A stretch of DNA of 64,000 bases from Rugalucina vietnamica (taxonomy: Eukaryota; Mollusca; Bivalvia; Lucinida; Lucinidae). Under the pieces are notes generated by a model. That model was not told where the DNA came from. It saw only the letters and a list, made by a program, of their open reading frames with translations, and made no database searches. Made by a program: the position numbers and the translations under genes. Each line of letters opens with the position of its first letter. Positions within the stretch are counted from its first letter, which is position 1. The stretch spans positions 38,220,329 through 38,284,328 of the forward strand of contig OZ024880.1 of NCBI GenBank assembly GCA_964017185.1, given 5' to 3'. Below, in pieces: positions 19,761-31,750 of the stretch.

Positions 19761-19823
19761 TGCCCGGTTACCTTAAAAATCATATCAGTCAGTCAAGCAT
19801 CATTCATCATTGAATTCTCTATA

Positions 19824-19926
19824 ATGTCTAATCTGTGCATTGCATGTAATAAGGTTGTCGGAAAACGCCAGCACGGCGTTACCTGCGACGTCTGTGACCG
19901 ATGGCAGCATCGCCTATGTGATACAG
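19824..19926 (+). CDS. Exon-like PHD/zinc-finger fragment, probably transposon-derived
   Basis: The frame reads MSNLCIACNKVVGKRQHGVT then CDVCDRWQHRLCDTG, with a GTAATA donor at 19927. Cys-x2-Cys, Cys-x2-Cys and Trp-Gln-His are spaced as in PHD-like fingers of mollusc FLYWCH/MULE-type proteins. No following exon was found in the window. It stands next to a LINE tail, so it is likely a relic. Confidence 0.45.
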
Positions 19927-20654
19927 GTAATAAATTTTATATATATCTCACTATTGTTTAATTTACGTTTCATCAGGAAAACATGTCCGTGTAATGTATA
20001 CCCCCTTAAACCCCACTTTTATATAGAAAAGCAGGGGTTTGCAGAGATATACCTAATTTTCTCATTTTTGATCCAAAACATACATTATGGGTAATCGTTA
20101 GAACCGCCTCAGCAAAGCGGTTGTAACATGAACCCACAAGGTATGTTTTGAATCAAAATATGAAAAATATAAGTTTTTCTCTTTTGAAATTTTCAATTTT
20201 TGCAACTTACAAAAATCTCTTTATATTGCTTGGACGTGTTTTCGTAATGTCTTTCACAGATTACAGGATCTGAAACTTACAATGTTTTATTATTATATTA
20301 TTTCTTTATAGTATAATGCTTGATAGAAACAGATGCATTAAACTGTCGATTTTTATTAATGCATGTATTCATAAATACGGCGATATATTTAGGGATATGT
20401 ATATGCATTACTTGTATTTCTTTTCTATTCTCTTTCACGATTTCCTGGCTGTTATTTATTTATTTGTTTTTATTTATTCATTATTTATTGACGTCAATAG
20501 CAACGTTGCCCAACATTTGTCGAAAAATTCTTACATTCTCTTTAATTATTTGCAGCTTTAAAACCTTTGAGGTCAGGGGGGTTCTGGTTACCTGTTTTTC
20601 CAATATTGATTTTTTGTAAGCAGGAAACCAGCCGATAATGCAAAAATGGTGAAT

Positions 20655-20770
20655 ACTAGGGGACGAAACGACAAGGGGTGAAACGGCCAGTGGGGGCGAA
20701 ACGACTAGGGGGGAAACGACTAGGGGGAAACGTCTTGGGGGCGAAACGACTAGGGGGCGAAATGGTTTGT
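20655..20770. repeat. GGGGGCGAAACGACTA short tandem repeats
   Basis: Seven diverged 16-17 bp units run from GGGGACGAAACGACAAGG to GGGGGCGAAATGG. The style is that of the foldback termini at 12.2, 24.3 and 27.1 kb. No inverted partner was recognised nearby. Confidence 0.65.
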
Positions 20771-21169
20771 ATATATATCATTGGTACCATTACCAACGGC
20801 GCCTTTCGTTGTGGCCTTGAGGAAGTCACACTTCCATAGCTCCTGAGGTAATAGTCAGAAGTTGATCGACTCAGTAAACAGAAAAAAAACGGTAAAATTG
20901 GAGACCCGAACTCCGGACCCGAACACACGAATCAGTGGACGTGGGGACAAGTTGACTCAGGACCAGAAAGCCGAAAAACACGCTTGTTATGCGAATAGTA
21001 AGTGTTGGCTTTTACACCTAGGTCGTTTTCGGTAAAGTGTAGGTTTCATTTATTTATTTATTTATTTATTCACGTTTCCCTGCCGTAGAGTCACAAACAG
21101 CCCATTCAAGATCGTTTGTTCAATGAATGTCATTATTCTATACACTGGAGGATTCATCTCTTCACTCAT

Positions 21170-21330
21170 ATTTCACTGATTACTGTCGGTTCACCATCTT
21201 TAAGAAACTGCATTTTTCAAAATCTCACTTTTCTGAAACGCCACAAGAAAAATGCGACCATGTCATCTTTTTGCAACCCAAAAGTCATAAAAAGTGCTGC
21301 AAAATTTTGAAAATCGGTTCACTAATAAAA
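21170..21330. repeat. Solo terminal arm related to the element at 40370
   Basis: AGAAACTGCATTTTTCAAAA and CATGTCATCTTTTTGCAACC closely match 40390-40490. The other arm is not recognisable. The stretch to 21.9 kb shows nothing else. Confidence 0.5.
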
Positions 21331-21904
21331 TAATAGGGCATGTCGGCAAGGTACTCTTCCGTGAAAAAAAATCAATATCGGTCACCTTTCCCCGCTATTA
21401 TCTTCATTCGGTGGAGGTGGTAACCTCGGTCATTATCGCTATGCGTTTACTACTTTCAGACGCTAATAAAACCATAATTTGACCAAAATATTACGCATTC
21501 CTTACATTGGAATAAATTATATCCGGAAATCTAATAGAATATGCAATGCTTTGATGGAAAAATTTCATTTTGAGTCCATATTTTGCGCTCCAAATTTGGT
21601 ATGGCATAGCGATAAACACCGAGTCATGTACCTCCGCCGAATGAACAAACTTACCTGTATGACGTCATCCCAACATGCCCTATTACGGCCAAAATTTTTT
21701 TTGATTAGGCTTTGCATGTGCTATTGTGAAATAAGGCCACTTCCAACAACCTATCTATCTATCTATCTTCCACTACTTCTTAACCTCATCGGACTTTTGG
21801 TATACCAAGTGCTAAAGGGGGTTAGCTGAAATAAAAGAAAAGTGAAATAAGTTTGTACAGTGAAAGAAGAGTGTTAGTATAGTTTAAAAGATAAAAAACA
21901 GAAT

Positions 21905-23475
21905 ATGGTGATTAGGGAGACACATGCACCACCTGGCAAACAGCATGACTGAACTGTGACACGGTGGGGAGCATGACAATACTGATGGGTAAAGCGTTCC
22001 AATGTACTGCAGTTCTTGGAAAAAAGCTATACTTGCAGTAATTGGTAGAAGTGCTGATTTGTCTGTATGCCAGCGGGTGGATGAATTTGGACTGCCTGCG
22101 ATTTGGTGTGAGATAGTTAGTTAGAGTAGTGTTTCCCCCAGTCCCAAAAAAGGGCATGGTAAGGTTGCTAAAAAAGGGCACTTTTTAACGTGCGGCAACG
22201 TGTCAAAAGGGCACTTTTAGCGCGCAGCGACAAGCAAAGGGGCACTTTTTTTAAGTGGCCCATATCATGCTATGAGGGCACATTTAAGAACAGGTCATTC
22301 AATTTTACACTTGATATAATTTCTGTGATTTAATAAATTTGCTTTTCATCTTAAAGTGTTCTTTCCTCAATTTGAGGATTCACTTTTACCATCTAGACAA
22401 CTTAGAAAATTTCTTTTCCCTCTGTCTCACATTACTTTAATACTGAAAGCTTGTCAAAATAAGAGATAATGTAACTATTGATAGTTGAAACTAATTAACT
22501 GGCACACTTATATTACCAGGTAGGACATTCATTTTTCACCTTTTCTGATTAACAGCTCATTTGGTGTCAAATTGGGTAATTGTCATTGAGTTATCATCAA
22601 CATTTGCCACTGCAATAAAGTGACAATAAACAAGGGATTAAAGCAATCAACAACTGTGGGAGTCATGATCATAAATTTTGCCAAATTTGGTTCTGCAGAC
22701 TTCAAGCAAAAAATCTTGTAACTTCCTTATTTTTTGTCCGATTTTGACAAACTTTTTAACAAAATGTAGGGCACAGAATGTAGATTCAGAAAAAGGGCAT
22801 GGCGCTGGGGAAAAAGGGCATGGCGCTGGAGAAAAAGGGCATGGCGTGGCGCCATAGTAAAAGTGGCTAGGGGAAACACTATAGAGGGATTGCTACAAGA
22901 TCATATGTGATCTTGTACAGCATGATCAGTTGGGTATCTATTCGCCTTTGGTCTAATGGACGCCAGGAAAGTTTCTTGAGCATTTCAGTAACACTGGAGG
23001 TGGACCTGTAGTCATGGGTAGCCCACCTGGCCGATCTACGTTGAACAGATTCTATCTTTTTTATGTCAGTGTCGGTGTGGGGAGACCAGACAGAGGAGGC
23101 ATATTCCAGCTGTGGTCTAACAAGTGTTTTGTAGGCTGTGGATTTGAGGTCTTGGTTATGAACTTTGATGTTGCGTTTGAGAAAGCCCAGCATTTGATTT
23201 GCTTTTTTAGTGATGTTATTTATGTGATTTCCCCAGCTGAGGTCTTCAGATATTGTGACCCCAAGGTACTTGGCAGCGGGTACACTTTCAAGTTCAGTGT
23301 TGTGTAGAACGTATTTTGATGGAATGGGAGTCTTAAATCTGGTCACATGTAGGACCTGACATTTTGCTGGGTTAAAGTTCATATCCCAATCTTCTTCCCA
23401 TTTCTCGAGTTTCAGGAGGTCTTCTTGAAGGATGTTTGCTTCTGAGAGTGAGCTGATGCATAGATACACCCTGCA
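21905..23475 (-). mobile_element. LINE C-terminal half, 5'-truncated, with nested element
   Basis: The minus-strand frame begins in ISSLSEANILQEDLLKLEKW, followed by FNPAKCQVLHV, AAKYLGVTISEDLSWGNHI and SVWSPHTDTDIKKIESVQRR, then is cut after VAIPL. It resumes with NYLTPNRRQSKFIHPLAYRQ and KYSFFPRTAVHWNALP to a stop at 21912. The RT catalytic FADD is lost by 5' truncation near 23475. Confidence 0.8.
22127..22881. mobile_element. hAT-like element in the LINE, TAGAG duplication
   Basis: The 755-bp insert has termini TAGTGTTTCCCC and GGGGAAACACTA. TAGAG lies at 22122-22126 and 22882-22886. Near one end AAAAAGGGCATGGCGCTGG repeats three times. It interrupts the LINE frame between Leu and Thr codons. 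Confidence 0.8.
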
Positions 23476-24063
23476 ACCGTTTACGAGATATTCAAGAAAA
23501 GAAAAAACGGAAGCTCCGAAATGTCAAATGTTGGCAGCGAACATCCTTAAGTTAAATTGGCGATTACAAGTCAAAAACCTGTCTAGGCATACTGTGCTTG
23601 GCAGCTCGGCTCAGCAGGGTCTTTCATACCCCACCCTAATAGGATTAACATTAGAAATGTCTAATTAGATTTAACATATTTTATTGCATGAATAAACAAT
23701 AGGATATGGCACAAATTATTGCATTAATGATACACACTGGAAAGCAGATTTTTTTTAAACAGAATCATGTAGCTAGGCATCTTAATATATTCTACAAAAT
23801 AGTTTCCATGAGCCCTGGTTCGAGAAAGCATGTCTTTTAGATTTCCACTCTGAAAGATTTCCATGTAGGTTCAACACAAGCTAGGTTGTTCAGTTTCCAA
23901 AGATGATGTTTCAAATTTCACGTTTAGAAAGTTGAGGGGTTGTACTGGAGAAAAAAAAAAGTTGCTGAACCACTAATCTGCTCATTTGTTGCAGTTTCCA
24001 CAAGAATCAGTTTTCTTATGACAGACAGGCTACTGCAGATCTCTGTTTACTTTACAGGTCAGT

Positions 24064-27000
24064 ATGTTAACCACGTCAGTCTTGAGCCACCTGCGGTCGG
24101 CGGGCCAGTGTATCCGACAACAATCACAGCGTAATATAGGAGTGTCGGCGTTGGTCCTACAGAAGAGTGTGGATCCCATACAACAGCTGTTTGCACAAAA
24201 AGTCAGGGAATATGCTGAGAAAAGAAAGTAAGTCAACTAGATCTTGAATCAGTGATTTGAAATATTTTATTTTTCAAATACATATTACCGATGAAGCAGA
24301 TTTTTTTGGTATCCGGACACTTCGGCACCACTACGAATTCAGCACCTAGACAAATCGGACCCTAGTCAAATCGGCACCGCTTTAAAAAAATACCATAGTC
24401 ACTTCGGACCCTGGTCACTACGGACCCTAGATACTTCGGCACCTATTTATTTCATTTCAAAAATCAGTTTCGTCGAACTTTGGTATCAGCAAGGCGTTGT
24501 GCCTCGTGAGAGAAGAAATGGCTAACTTGAAAAAATGCATTTTTCATATGCCAGCATAATCTTCAAGAATTTGTTTGCTTGTTTGCATTATTTATGATTA
24601 AAACTTAACGTCCCAGACAACAACTTTTCAATCATGTCGGGACGGAGCCAACGCTTCTGGGTTTAACCATTACTGTACGGAGTTAATGTGTCTTGCACAG
24701 GGACACAACGCGGTGCCGCCTCTGGGCATCGATCCCAGGACAGTAGTAGTGGGCGGCGGTATAGCGCATCCTGGGTTTCAGTTTAAAATGAAGGCTAGCT
24801 AAGTTGTATGTGTAGGTAAGTATCCTTGAGTTACTGAGACAGGAACACATCTGCACATCTACACTTCTGCACATCTACACTTCTGCACATCTACACCTGT
24901 ACATCTACCACACCCAGGGTGCGCGGTGTGGCCATTTTTTCTGAAAACTTATAGCGCATTTTATATAGCCCCGTTTCTCTCACTACGCTTATTAGAAACG
25001 GCACTATAAAAAGGCGCTATATGTTTTCAGAAAGAGGCGCTATACTGCCGCCCGTAATGGACTTTTCGATTCGAAATTAGATGCTCTACCACTATGCTAC
25101 TTTCAAAAATTTCTCAATCGAATGTTGAAAACAAAATTATGAATTACAATAATAATATTCTAATAACAATCTCTGCCTTTGGAGAAGGAACTTCTTTCTG
25201 ATTGCGCCATTTCCTGATCATTGCCTCCTTTTACCTTGTTCAATGCAAAGTTCAAAGACTTTCAGCAGTCTGTACATAGAATAACATACGAGAAAAAATA
25301 TTGTTATGCGCTTCATACATTGCATAATACAATAGGTACGGGATCTGTCCCAGAAATACGTAGACATTTGTGATAAAACAGTAATGGGTCTGCAGAATTT
25401 CATGAAATTTATATGTATAATGATCTGTTTGCATACATCTAATAAACATTTCGTTCAAATATGGATGAATTCACCCCTTACACAACATATTTATATGCAT
25501 TTATCAGGGTTAGACACTAACTTTTTAGATTAAGGAGTCCATTGGACTCCTAACTTGAGAAATCAAGGAGTCCAAACACAAATTTATGAGTCCAAACTTG
25601 AATAGTGAGAAAACGTTAACAGCCTATTTTCGCAATTCGTCATGATTTAACAATATACAAACTTAAATTTGTATACATGTGCAAAACCCAAAGTCATCAA
25701 TTTTAGCCCAAATGCTAACGGGATGCAAGCCTTTGGTTTGAAGTTTTTACTAAATCTGACATAGAATGCACAAAGAACCAGAAACAAAAAAGAAAAAAGA
25801 AAAATAAAGTATCAATCAATAAACAAAAAATTTAATGGAATATAAGAATATTTGGTTTGTTTTTCTGTTGATAACTTAAGCCTCTGACAGGGATAAATAG
25901 TATACCCTTCTAAACAGTACTTGCATTAAAAATTAAAAAGTTATCGCTTCTAAAAATGTTCTTTTATTATATCATGTGTGAAATCCAATCTTTTGTTTTC
26001 TCTTGAAGCCAATACGTTTCTGTCTTTCTAAATGCAGTAAACTGTGTGGTAGAAAAAATATACAAACAAATCTTGAAGTGTTTTAAAAGCTATATTAACT
26101 TTAGTAACATTTAGAATCTACAGAAAATGACAAGACAAGAAAATTGGTGTCATATTTTCCCCCAGATTCAAGGAGTCCGTCGGACTGCCTACAACTAAAA
26201 CCAAGGAGTCCAGCATAATAATTTGGGAGTCTCGGACTCCCGGACTCCCTTTAGTGTCGAACCCTGTTTATTCCAAGAGGGGTAGGTGTCTACAGCGCAC
26301 GTCAAAAACACTGTATTGAAATTCATCAAGATCAAATTCAACAGTTCCTGTAATTGTGAATTGAGGTGATATTACACAATTCTAACTATCAGTTGCACAA
26401 GTAATTATATAAGATAAGTTTTTGAAAGTTTGAAATAATTTCCACCATCAGCGTTGATTTTATAGAAATTTTCTTAAACCTACTGCAATTATTTTATTGG
26501 AAAATAGTGACATAATTAAGTTTTGCGGCACAAAATTAGACCTTCCGCAAGCTTTTCTTTCCAGTTAAGAATATTTAACAAAATTAATTTATAAAATCAA
26601 CCTTCTATTGTGTCATTAATAATCCTGTGATGATTCTGTATGCATTTTTCTTTAAATATTCTAAATGCTCACTTCTTCTTGTCATTTTAAGCAAGCGGCA
26701 TCTTTTTGTTTTATTTTAGTACAAAATAAAATGTGTTCCCTCATATAAAATGAAACTGATCATGCTATTTTTTCTACTTATCATTTATAACTCAAATTAT
26801 TGACTATTATTTTAATTAAGAAGACTTAATCAATGCTTAGATGACAATATTCATCACCATTACGGCTCTAATAAAGAGACTGCACACAACCACCCCTCCA
26901 CAAAAACGTAGCAAAATTATTTTCAAAGTGCTCCGTAAACGCCGATACACCATCATATAAATCTCCATAACTTTTGCAATTTGTAAGCGATTTAACCAAT

Positions 27001-30000
27001 ATTTTCACCGATTGCTTAGTACAAATGTAGTTTAAAAGCATGAACATATCTTTAAATTTCAACAAACCGTTCACGAAATAGGATCCATGACATTTCGTAT
27101 AAAACCATTTCGTCCAAAAGCCATTTCATCTAAAGGACATTTCGTCTAAAGGACATTTCGTCTAAAAGACATTTGGTCTAAATGACATTTGGTCTAAAGG
27201 ACATTTCGTCTAATGGACATTTCGTCTAATGGACAATTCGTCGAAACGACATTTCGTCTAAAATTCATCTAAAAATGTCTAAATTCGTCTAAAATTCGTC
27301 TAAAACTCGTCTAAAACATAAATGATAAGGAAAATATTTTTGAACAACATTTTATTGAATACATGTATCAATTTAATTATTTAATATCATGACAAATTGT
27401 AGCCAATCTGACTAAAAAATCCATGTGATCTTTTTCCTCATAATATCTAAAACCGTCTAAAATTGGTCTAAAATGATTTAATATGACAAATTCTAGCAGA
27501 AATGATAAATAAATATTTCAAGTCACATCTCTGAAATTGATTTCCAGTAAGGTTCGACATTTTGTCTAAAAATTCTTATTTTTTCTTAACTGTTTTTTAG
27601 ACCAAATGTCGCACCCACTAGATTTTTTAGACGAATTGTCCATTAGACGAAATGTCCTTTAGACCAAATGTCCATTAGACGAAATGTCCATTTGACCAAA
27701 TGTCCATTAGACGAAATATCCTTTAGACGAAATGTCCTTTAGACGAAATGGCTTTTAGACGAAATGTCCTGCACCCCACGAAATATCAGACATCTTTATG
27801 ATTTCCCGGGACAGACCTCGTACATTGCATCCTGCTTCATGGTGTTTATATGGGACAGTCATCAAATCAAGATACGTTGTAATCCAATTATTGGCGCGTG
27901 TCGTTTTTCTCCATTGCACATACTCGATTATTAATCGATTAGTTCTTTAATTGGATTATTTTGGATTATTGACGATTAAATCGAATTACCGGCACGTGCC
28001 ACAAAACCTGTACCTGTACGTGTATTAAAAACGTCTGTCACAACTATAGAGCTCTAATGCTATATATTGGTCACTCACACATTAAAAATGTTTATTTATA
28101 TAAAGAAAATTTTAGAAATTAAAATGATATATGAGAAAATTGAATTTTCTCTGTTTTGGTTTTAAATCATATACATGTACATACAGTCAAAACTAATCTT
28201 AAAATAACCGAGCCTCAGGAATTATATTTATACGTTGCAATCATTTTATCAACCGCTTAGCCCTATATACAGGCAAAAATTATCCGACAAAAAAGAAACA
28301 CAATGGTGCGATTTTCCCGTTAATTTCTGTTCATAAATCAATCAAATTCACTTTTTCAACCCTTAACACTTTTACTGTCACGCCTCTCAAAAATCAATAT
28401 CTCAATGCCAAGCATATATTTATTTTATTATTTTTATTGATTTATAAATTAATTTATTTAAGAAATAAGTTTACTTTACGATGAATTATCGTGATTAACG
28501 CGCGATGTTGGAGGAGTTGTGCACATCTATGCGCTGCACGACTAAGTGTGTGTGATAAGACATTCTAAAGACAATGCAGTGCAAGGTGCAACTCATGACT
28601 TCAAAAGCCTGTATGCTGAAAAAGGTTATTACCTATGTAGGCACTCATGAAGTGAAAATGCATTTTTCATATAACTGCAAAAATATATGCAACTGACTGT
28701 ACAACCAGAAACGATAGCTAGAAGACTGATAAAAGGTAATATGAAAAAAAATGTGGTGCAGAATAGTCTAGGTGCCGAAATAAAAATGGGGCCGATATGA
28801 CAATGGTGCCGAAGCATCTAGGGTCCGAAGTGACTGGGGCCGATATGACTGGGGTCGATTTGACTAGGGTCCGATCTGTCTAGGTGCCGAAGTCGTAGTG
28901 GTGCCAAAGTGTCTGTAATTCATTTTTTAATGCAGAATAGACCAATGATGTGATAGACATTTAAGATATGGGCTCATATGGTAATTTTATTGAATTATTT
29001 ATGATAACATGCCTTGAAATACCGTAAGTTCAGAAAATATTCATGAGAACTTAATTTTCGCGAATATTCAGATTTGTTTCCTTAATTTTAAGTTCTCGCT
29101 AATAAAGATTTACTAAAAGCTTTATAGATTGCACGAGCACACACACTGACAATTCAAGAACTTGCTAACAATTTTGAAATAGAAAATTCGAGAAATGAAA
29201 GTTATGCAAAAATTTTCGATTTACGGTAATAATCTAATCTGGAAATATATCTTAAAGTTCCTCATTGTTAAGACTTTCTAGGTCTCAACACACACATAGA
29301 GTCTGAGTATTTGAGCCACCTCGTGGGAAAACCAACAATGTGGTTTCCGAACAGGTCCGACACAAACCGGCCTGTACAAGCACAGAAAAGAGCTAGAAGC
29401 TTGAAATTTCGTATTTAAGTAGAAGAGGAATTGTGCTATCCGAGTAGCGAAAACAAAGGCGCTGATCAGCTTCGCGGTTACCGCGAAGCTGATCTGCACC
29501 TTTGTTTTCGCCTATGCAGATTGTTGGTTTTCCCATGGGGCGGCTCATTTGTAATAACTCCCTCAATTATATTTTTATGAAGATTTGGGCCTGGTTAGAG
29601 AAGTGATTATCACACTAAGTAGCTTGTCGACTCTGTAGACCAGGATACTAGGGCTCCTTGTATTCCATATCTTTCATACAGAGGATCCCCCGATCGTTTT
29701 TTTTTCAAGACTAGTCGACTCTGCCCATGAGTTTCAAATCTGATTCAAGGTAGATGACAAATATGACCGCTTGATGCAAACATCCGCATCTTCAAGAATG
29801 TGTTAACAAGTTTGTGTGTGAGCTTTCTATATACATCATACTTCAATTACTTGAACAAAAAAAAAAAGATAAGGAAATATGAGCCAAGTCATGAGAAAAA
29901 CGGATTTTTGCCCAAGCAAAAACAAAGGCGATGATTAGCAGTGCAGTTGCTTTGTTTTCGCTACACGGATAGTGCAATTCCTCATTTCTCAAATCCGAAA

Positions 30001-31242
30001 TTTCAAGCTTCTAGCCATCTTCTGTGGCTGCACATACCGGAATGTGTCAGATTTTGTTTGAAACCATAATGACCCCTTTTTTTCGTGCCACGGCTCGTAT
30101 GTCAATATTCTATTCTAGGGCAGCTGGTGGTAAGCTAGTAGATGCAACACCAGAAGTAAATAACAGTTTACAAGAAGAGCTCAACAGAGTAGATCAGAGA
30201 TTCGGAGCCACTGGTAAAGATATGACGAAATTTCCAGAATTTAAATTCTCAGGTATGCATAAAGCATAGAGTTTTGTGAAAACTTTATTTTCAATCCTTA
30301 TAGCTTAAAGTATTCTTTAGTGGTCTGAAGCATAATATGAGCTGCGTCATGAGAAAACCAGATTTTTGCCTAGGCGAAAACAAATGCGCAGAACAGCTTC
30401 GCAACACTGTGTATTGAACACTTCGCAACACTGTGTAGTGAAAACAAACTGCAAAGCTGGTCAGCGCCTTTGTTTTCACTACACAGATAGTGCAATTCCT
30501 CTACTTTCTAAATCCAAAATTTTCAGCCTCTAGCCATCTTGGCAGGTTTGTGTCAGACCTGGTTGGAAACCCCAAAGAACGGTTTTGTCGCGTCGCGACT
30601 CGTATTTCCTGATTGTGAGGCGGCTAGCTACAATCTTCCAGTTTACTGCCAAGTTTTTTTGTCAGGTGCCAAGAAATCAAAGTAGAAATAGCAACTGCTG
30701 GTTTAAATAAAGATTGCTTGAAAATAAATTGGTTTTCTTCACGTGGAGGCTTCTCATTTGATTTAGTACAAGTTCTGAATAATGACATATTTTGATGGTA
30801 AAAGTATCGAAAATAGATGCTTTAGAGGTGGTTTAGACCAACATATTTGCTTGTGGTTTAACAATAATATTCTCACCATGGGGCTGACTGTCCGAAATGA
30901 CAGTTTTTTTCATGGTACATGTATTGCTATTTGAACCGCCACATCAGAAAACCAACAATTTGCATATGCGAAAACAAAGGCGCAGATCAGCTGTGCAGTA
31001 ACTGCACAGCTGATCAGCGTCTTTGTTTTCGCTACATGGTTAGTACCATTCTTTTGCTACTTTTATCCAAAGTTTCAAGCTTCTTTCTTCTGTGACAGTA
31101 CAGACCAGTTTGTGTCGGACCTGGTCGGAAACACAAATTGTTGGTTTTCCCACCTGATGGCTCTATTTTTGTTTCAGACATTGCCGTGGAAGCTCCTGTA
31201 TCGGGTGAGAAGGCTCCGACGGGTCATGATTTACCTTTTTGA
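24064..31242 (+). CDS. ATP5PF: Mitochondrial ATP synthase coupling factor 6, 3 coding exons
   Basis: Factor 6 is a peripheral-stalk subunit of F1Fo ATP synthase, acting at the inner mitochondrial membrane. Coding exons are 24064-24227, 30119-30252 and 31178-31242 (363 nt, 120 aa, stop TGA; the human protein is 108 aa). The first about 30 residues are basic and free of acidic residues, as in a matrix-targeting presequence. The core has RNIGVSALVLQKSVDPIQQL, then KLVDATPEVNNSLQEELNRV and FPEFKFSD, all typical of the F6 family. Phases are 2 and 1 and match at both junctions. The exon starts at 24058, only 6 nt before the ATG, so a non-coding first exon lies upstream. Intron 1 (5.9 kb) holds a 4.6-kb foldback-like element. 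Intron 2 holds PAL copies that end 14-18 bp from the exons. A candidate poly(A) signal is at 31745. Confidence 0.94.
24612..24740 (-). mobile_element. SINE copy, same family as 33580
   Basis: The minus strand has CCTGGGATCGATGCCC (B-box-like), GTTGTGTCCCTGTGCAAGAC and GGTTAAACCCAGAAGCGTTG, matching the body of the 33580 copy. Confidence 0.65.
25505..26266. mobile_element. hAT-like MITE, CAGGGTT(A/C)GACACTAA ends
   Basis: The left end is CAGGGTTAGACACTAACT. The right end, inverted, is CAGGGTTCGACACTAAAG. AAGGAGTCC motifs recur inside both ends. TTTAT is at both flanks. Confidence 0.75.
27088..27770. mobile_element. Foldback-like element with GGACATTTCGTCTAAA repeats
   Basis: About ten 16-bp units of GGACATTTCGTCTAAA occupy the left arm and about eight inverted units (TTTAGACGAAATGTCC) the right. 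The AT-rich centre is about 300 bp. Confidence 0.8.
29020..29227. mobile_element. MITE with TACYGTAA ends, TA-flanked
   Basis: Ends ACCGTAAGTTCAGAAAATAT and its inverted partner ATTTACGGT. It is related to the copy at 52629 in opposite orientation. It lies in ATP5PF intron 1. Confidence 0.6.
29314..29546 (+). mobile_element. PAL MITE copy, ATTTG duplication
   Basis: ATTTG lies at 29309-29313 and 29547-29551. The core GCTTCGCGGTTACCGCGAAG is perfect. It sits in ATP5PF intron 1. Confidence 0.85.
29882..30096 (-). mobile_element. PAL MITE copy beside ATP5PF exon 2
   Basis: ATATG is on the left and GTATG on the right. Most of the core right arm is lost (CAGTGCAGTTGCTTTG). The copy ends 22 bp before the exon. 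Confidence 0.75.
30119..30252 (+). CDS. ATP5PF: ATP5PF coding exon 2 (F6 core)
   Basis: The exon follows acceptor TTCTAG at 30118 and ends at donor GTATGC. Its first base completes a Lys codon from exon 1. It encodes the helical part of factor 6 (VNNSLQEELNRVDQRF, then TKFPEFKFS). A PAL MITE, including its target duplication, ends 17 bp upstream of the exon. Confidence 0.93.
30340..30601 (-). mobile_element. PAL MITE copy with expanded core
   Basis: The core is enlarged by a short direct repeat (AACACTGTGTA occurs twice near 30403 and 30429). ATATG flanks the left side and GTATT the right. Confidence 0.75.
30934..31163 (-). mobile_element. PAL MITE copy abutting ATP5PF exon 3
   Basis: The core GCTGTGCAGTAACTGCACAG is fully paired. 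It ends 14 bp before the exon 3 acceptor boundary, so only TATTTTTGTTTCAG separates them. Confidence 0.8.
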
Positions 31243-31329
31243 GGACACTAGGATAGAGTTTAGTTACAGTTAATAACTCATTTATGCCTTGTAGACTTTT
31301 CACCCCAGTGTAGACTATCACTTACATGT

Positions 31330-31504
31330 CATGCGCGGATCCAGAAATTTTCATGAGAGGGGGTCCAATGAAAATGGTAATTTTTGGGCACAGACGAGGG
31401 GGGGGTCCAACCCACAAAATCCCAAATTTACCTTTTTTTAGGTAAAATTTTCAAATTCCAGGGGGGGTCCGGACCCCCGGTCCCCCCCTCTGGATCCGCG
31501 CATG
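31330..31504. mobile_element. Palindromic MITE, GCGCGGATCCAG ends
   Basis: CATGCGCGGATCCAGAA at the left pairs with CTCTGGATCCGCGCATG at the right. Poly-G and poly-C blocks (GAGGGGGGG, TCCCCCCC) pair inside. It lies in the ATP5PF 3'UTR. Confidence 0.75.
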
Positions 31505-31744
31505 TATGTGCAGTGCCAGCTGAGTCAGCTCTACACTGTAAATTATACAAATATTGGTAATAGTTTGCTTGGCATTGCTGAGTAAATGTGTGATACAAAA
31601 ACTTTGTGCTTGAAGAGTTTAATTGAAATCTAGCTCTTAATTTGTTAATAGTATTAAAACACGAAAAGTCATATTAAAAAGAATGAAAAACTGTTATTTA
31701 TTTAAATATTCATATTTCATGAGGTAGATCTCGAAACACATTAA

Positions 31745-31750
31745 AATAAA
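31745..31750 (+). promoter_or_regulatory. Candidate poly(A) signal for ATP5PF
   Basis: An AATAAA hexamer lies about 500 nt after the stop codon. A 175-bp palindromic MITE sits between the stop and this signal. No cleavage site can be read directly. Confidence 0.4.

Larger units (their letters stand above)
24313..28916. mobile_element. 4.6-kb foldback-like element in ATP5PF intron 1
   Basis: About 140-bp inverted ends are built of CACTTCGGCACC, AAATCGGACCCTAGTC and similar units: left GGACACTTCGGCACCACTAC, right inverted AGACACTTTGGCACCACTAC. The interior has no transposase frame. It carries a SINE (24.6 kb), a hAT-like MITE (25.5 kb) and a second foldback element (27.1 kb), so it is older than these. 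Confidence 0.7.
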
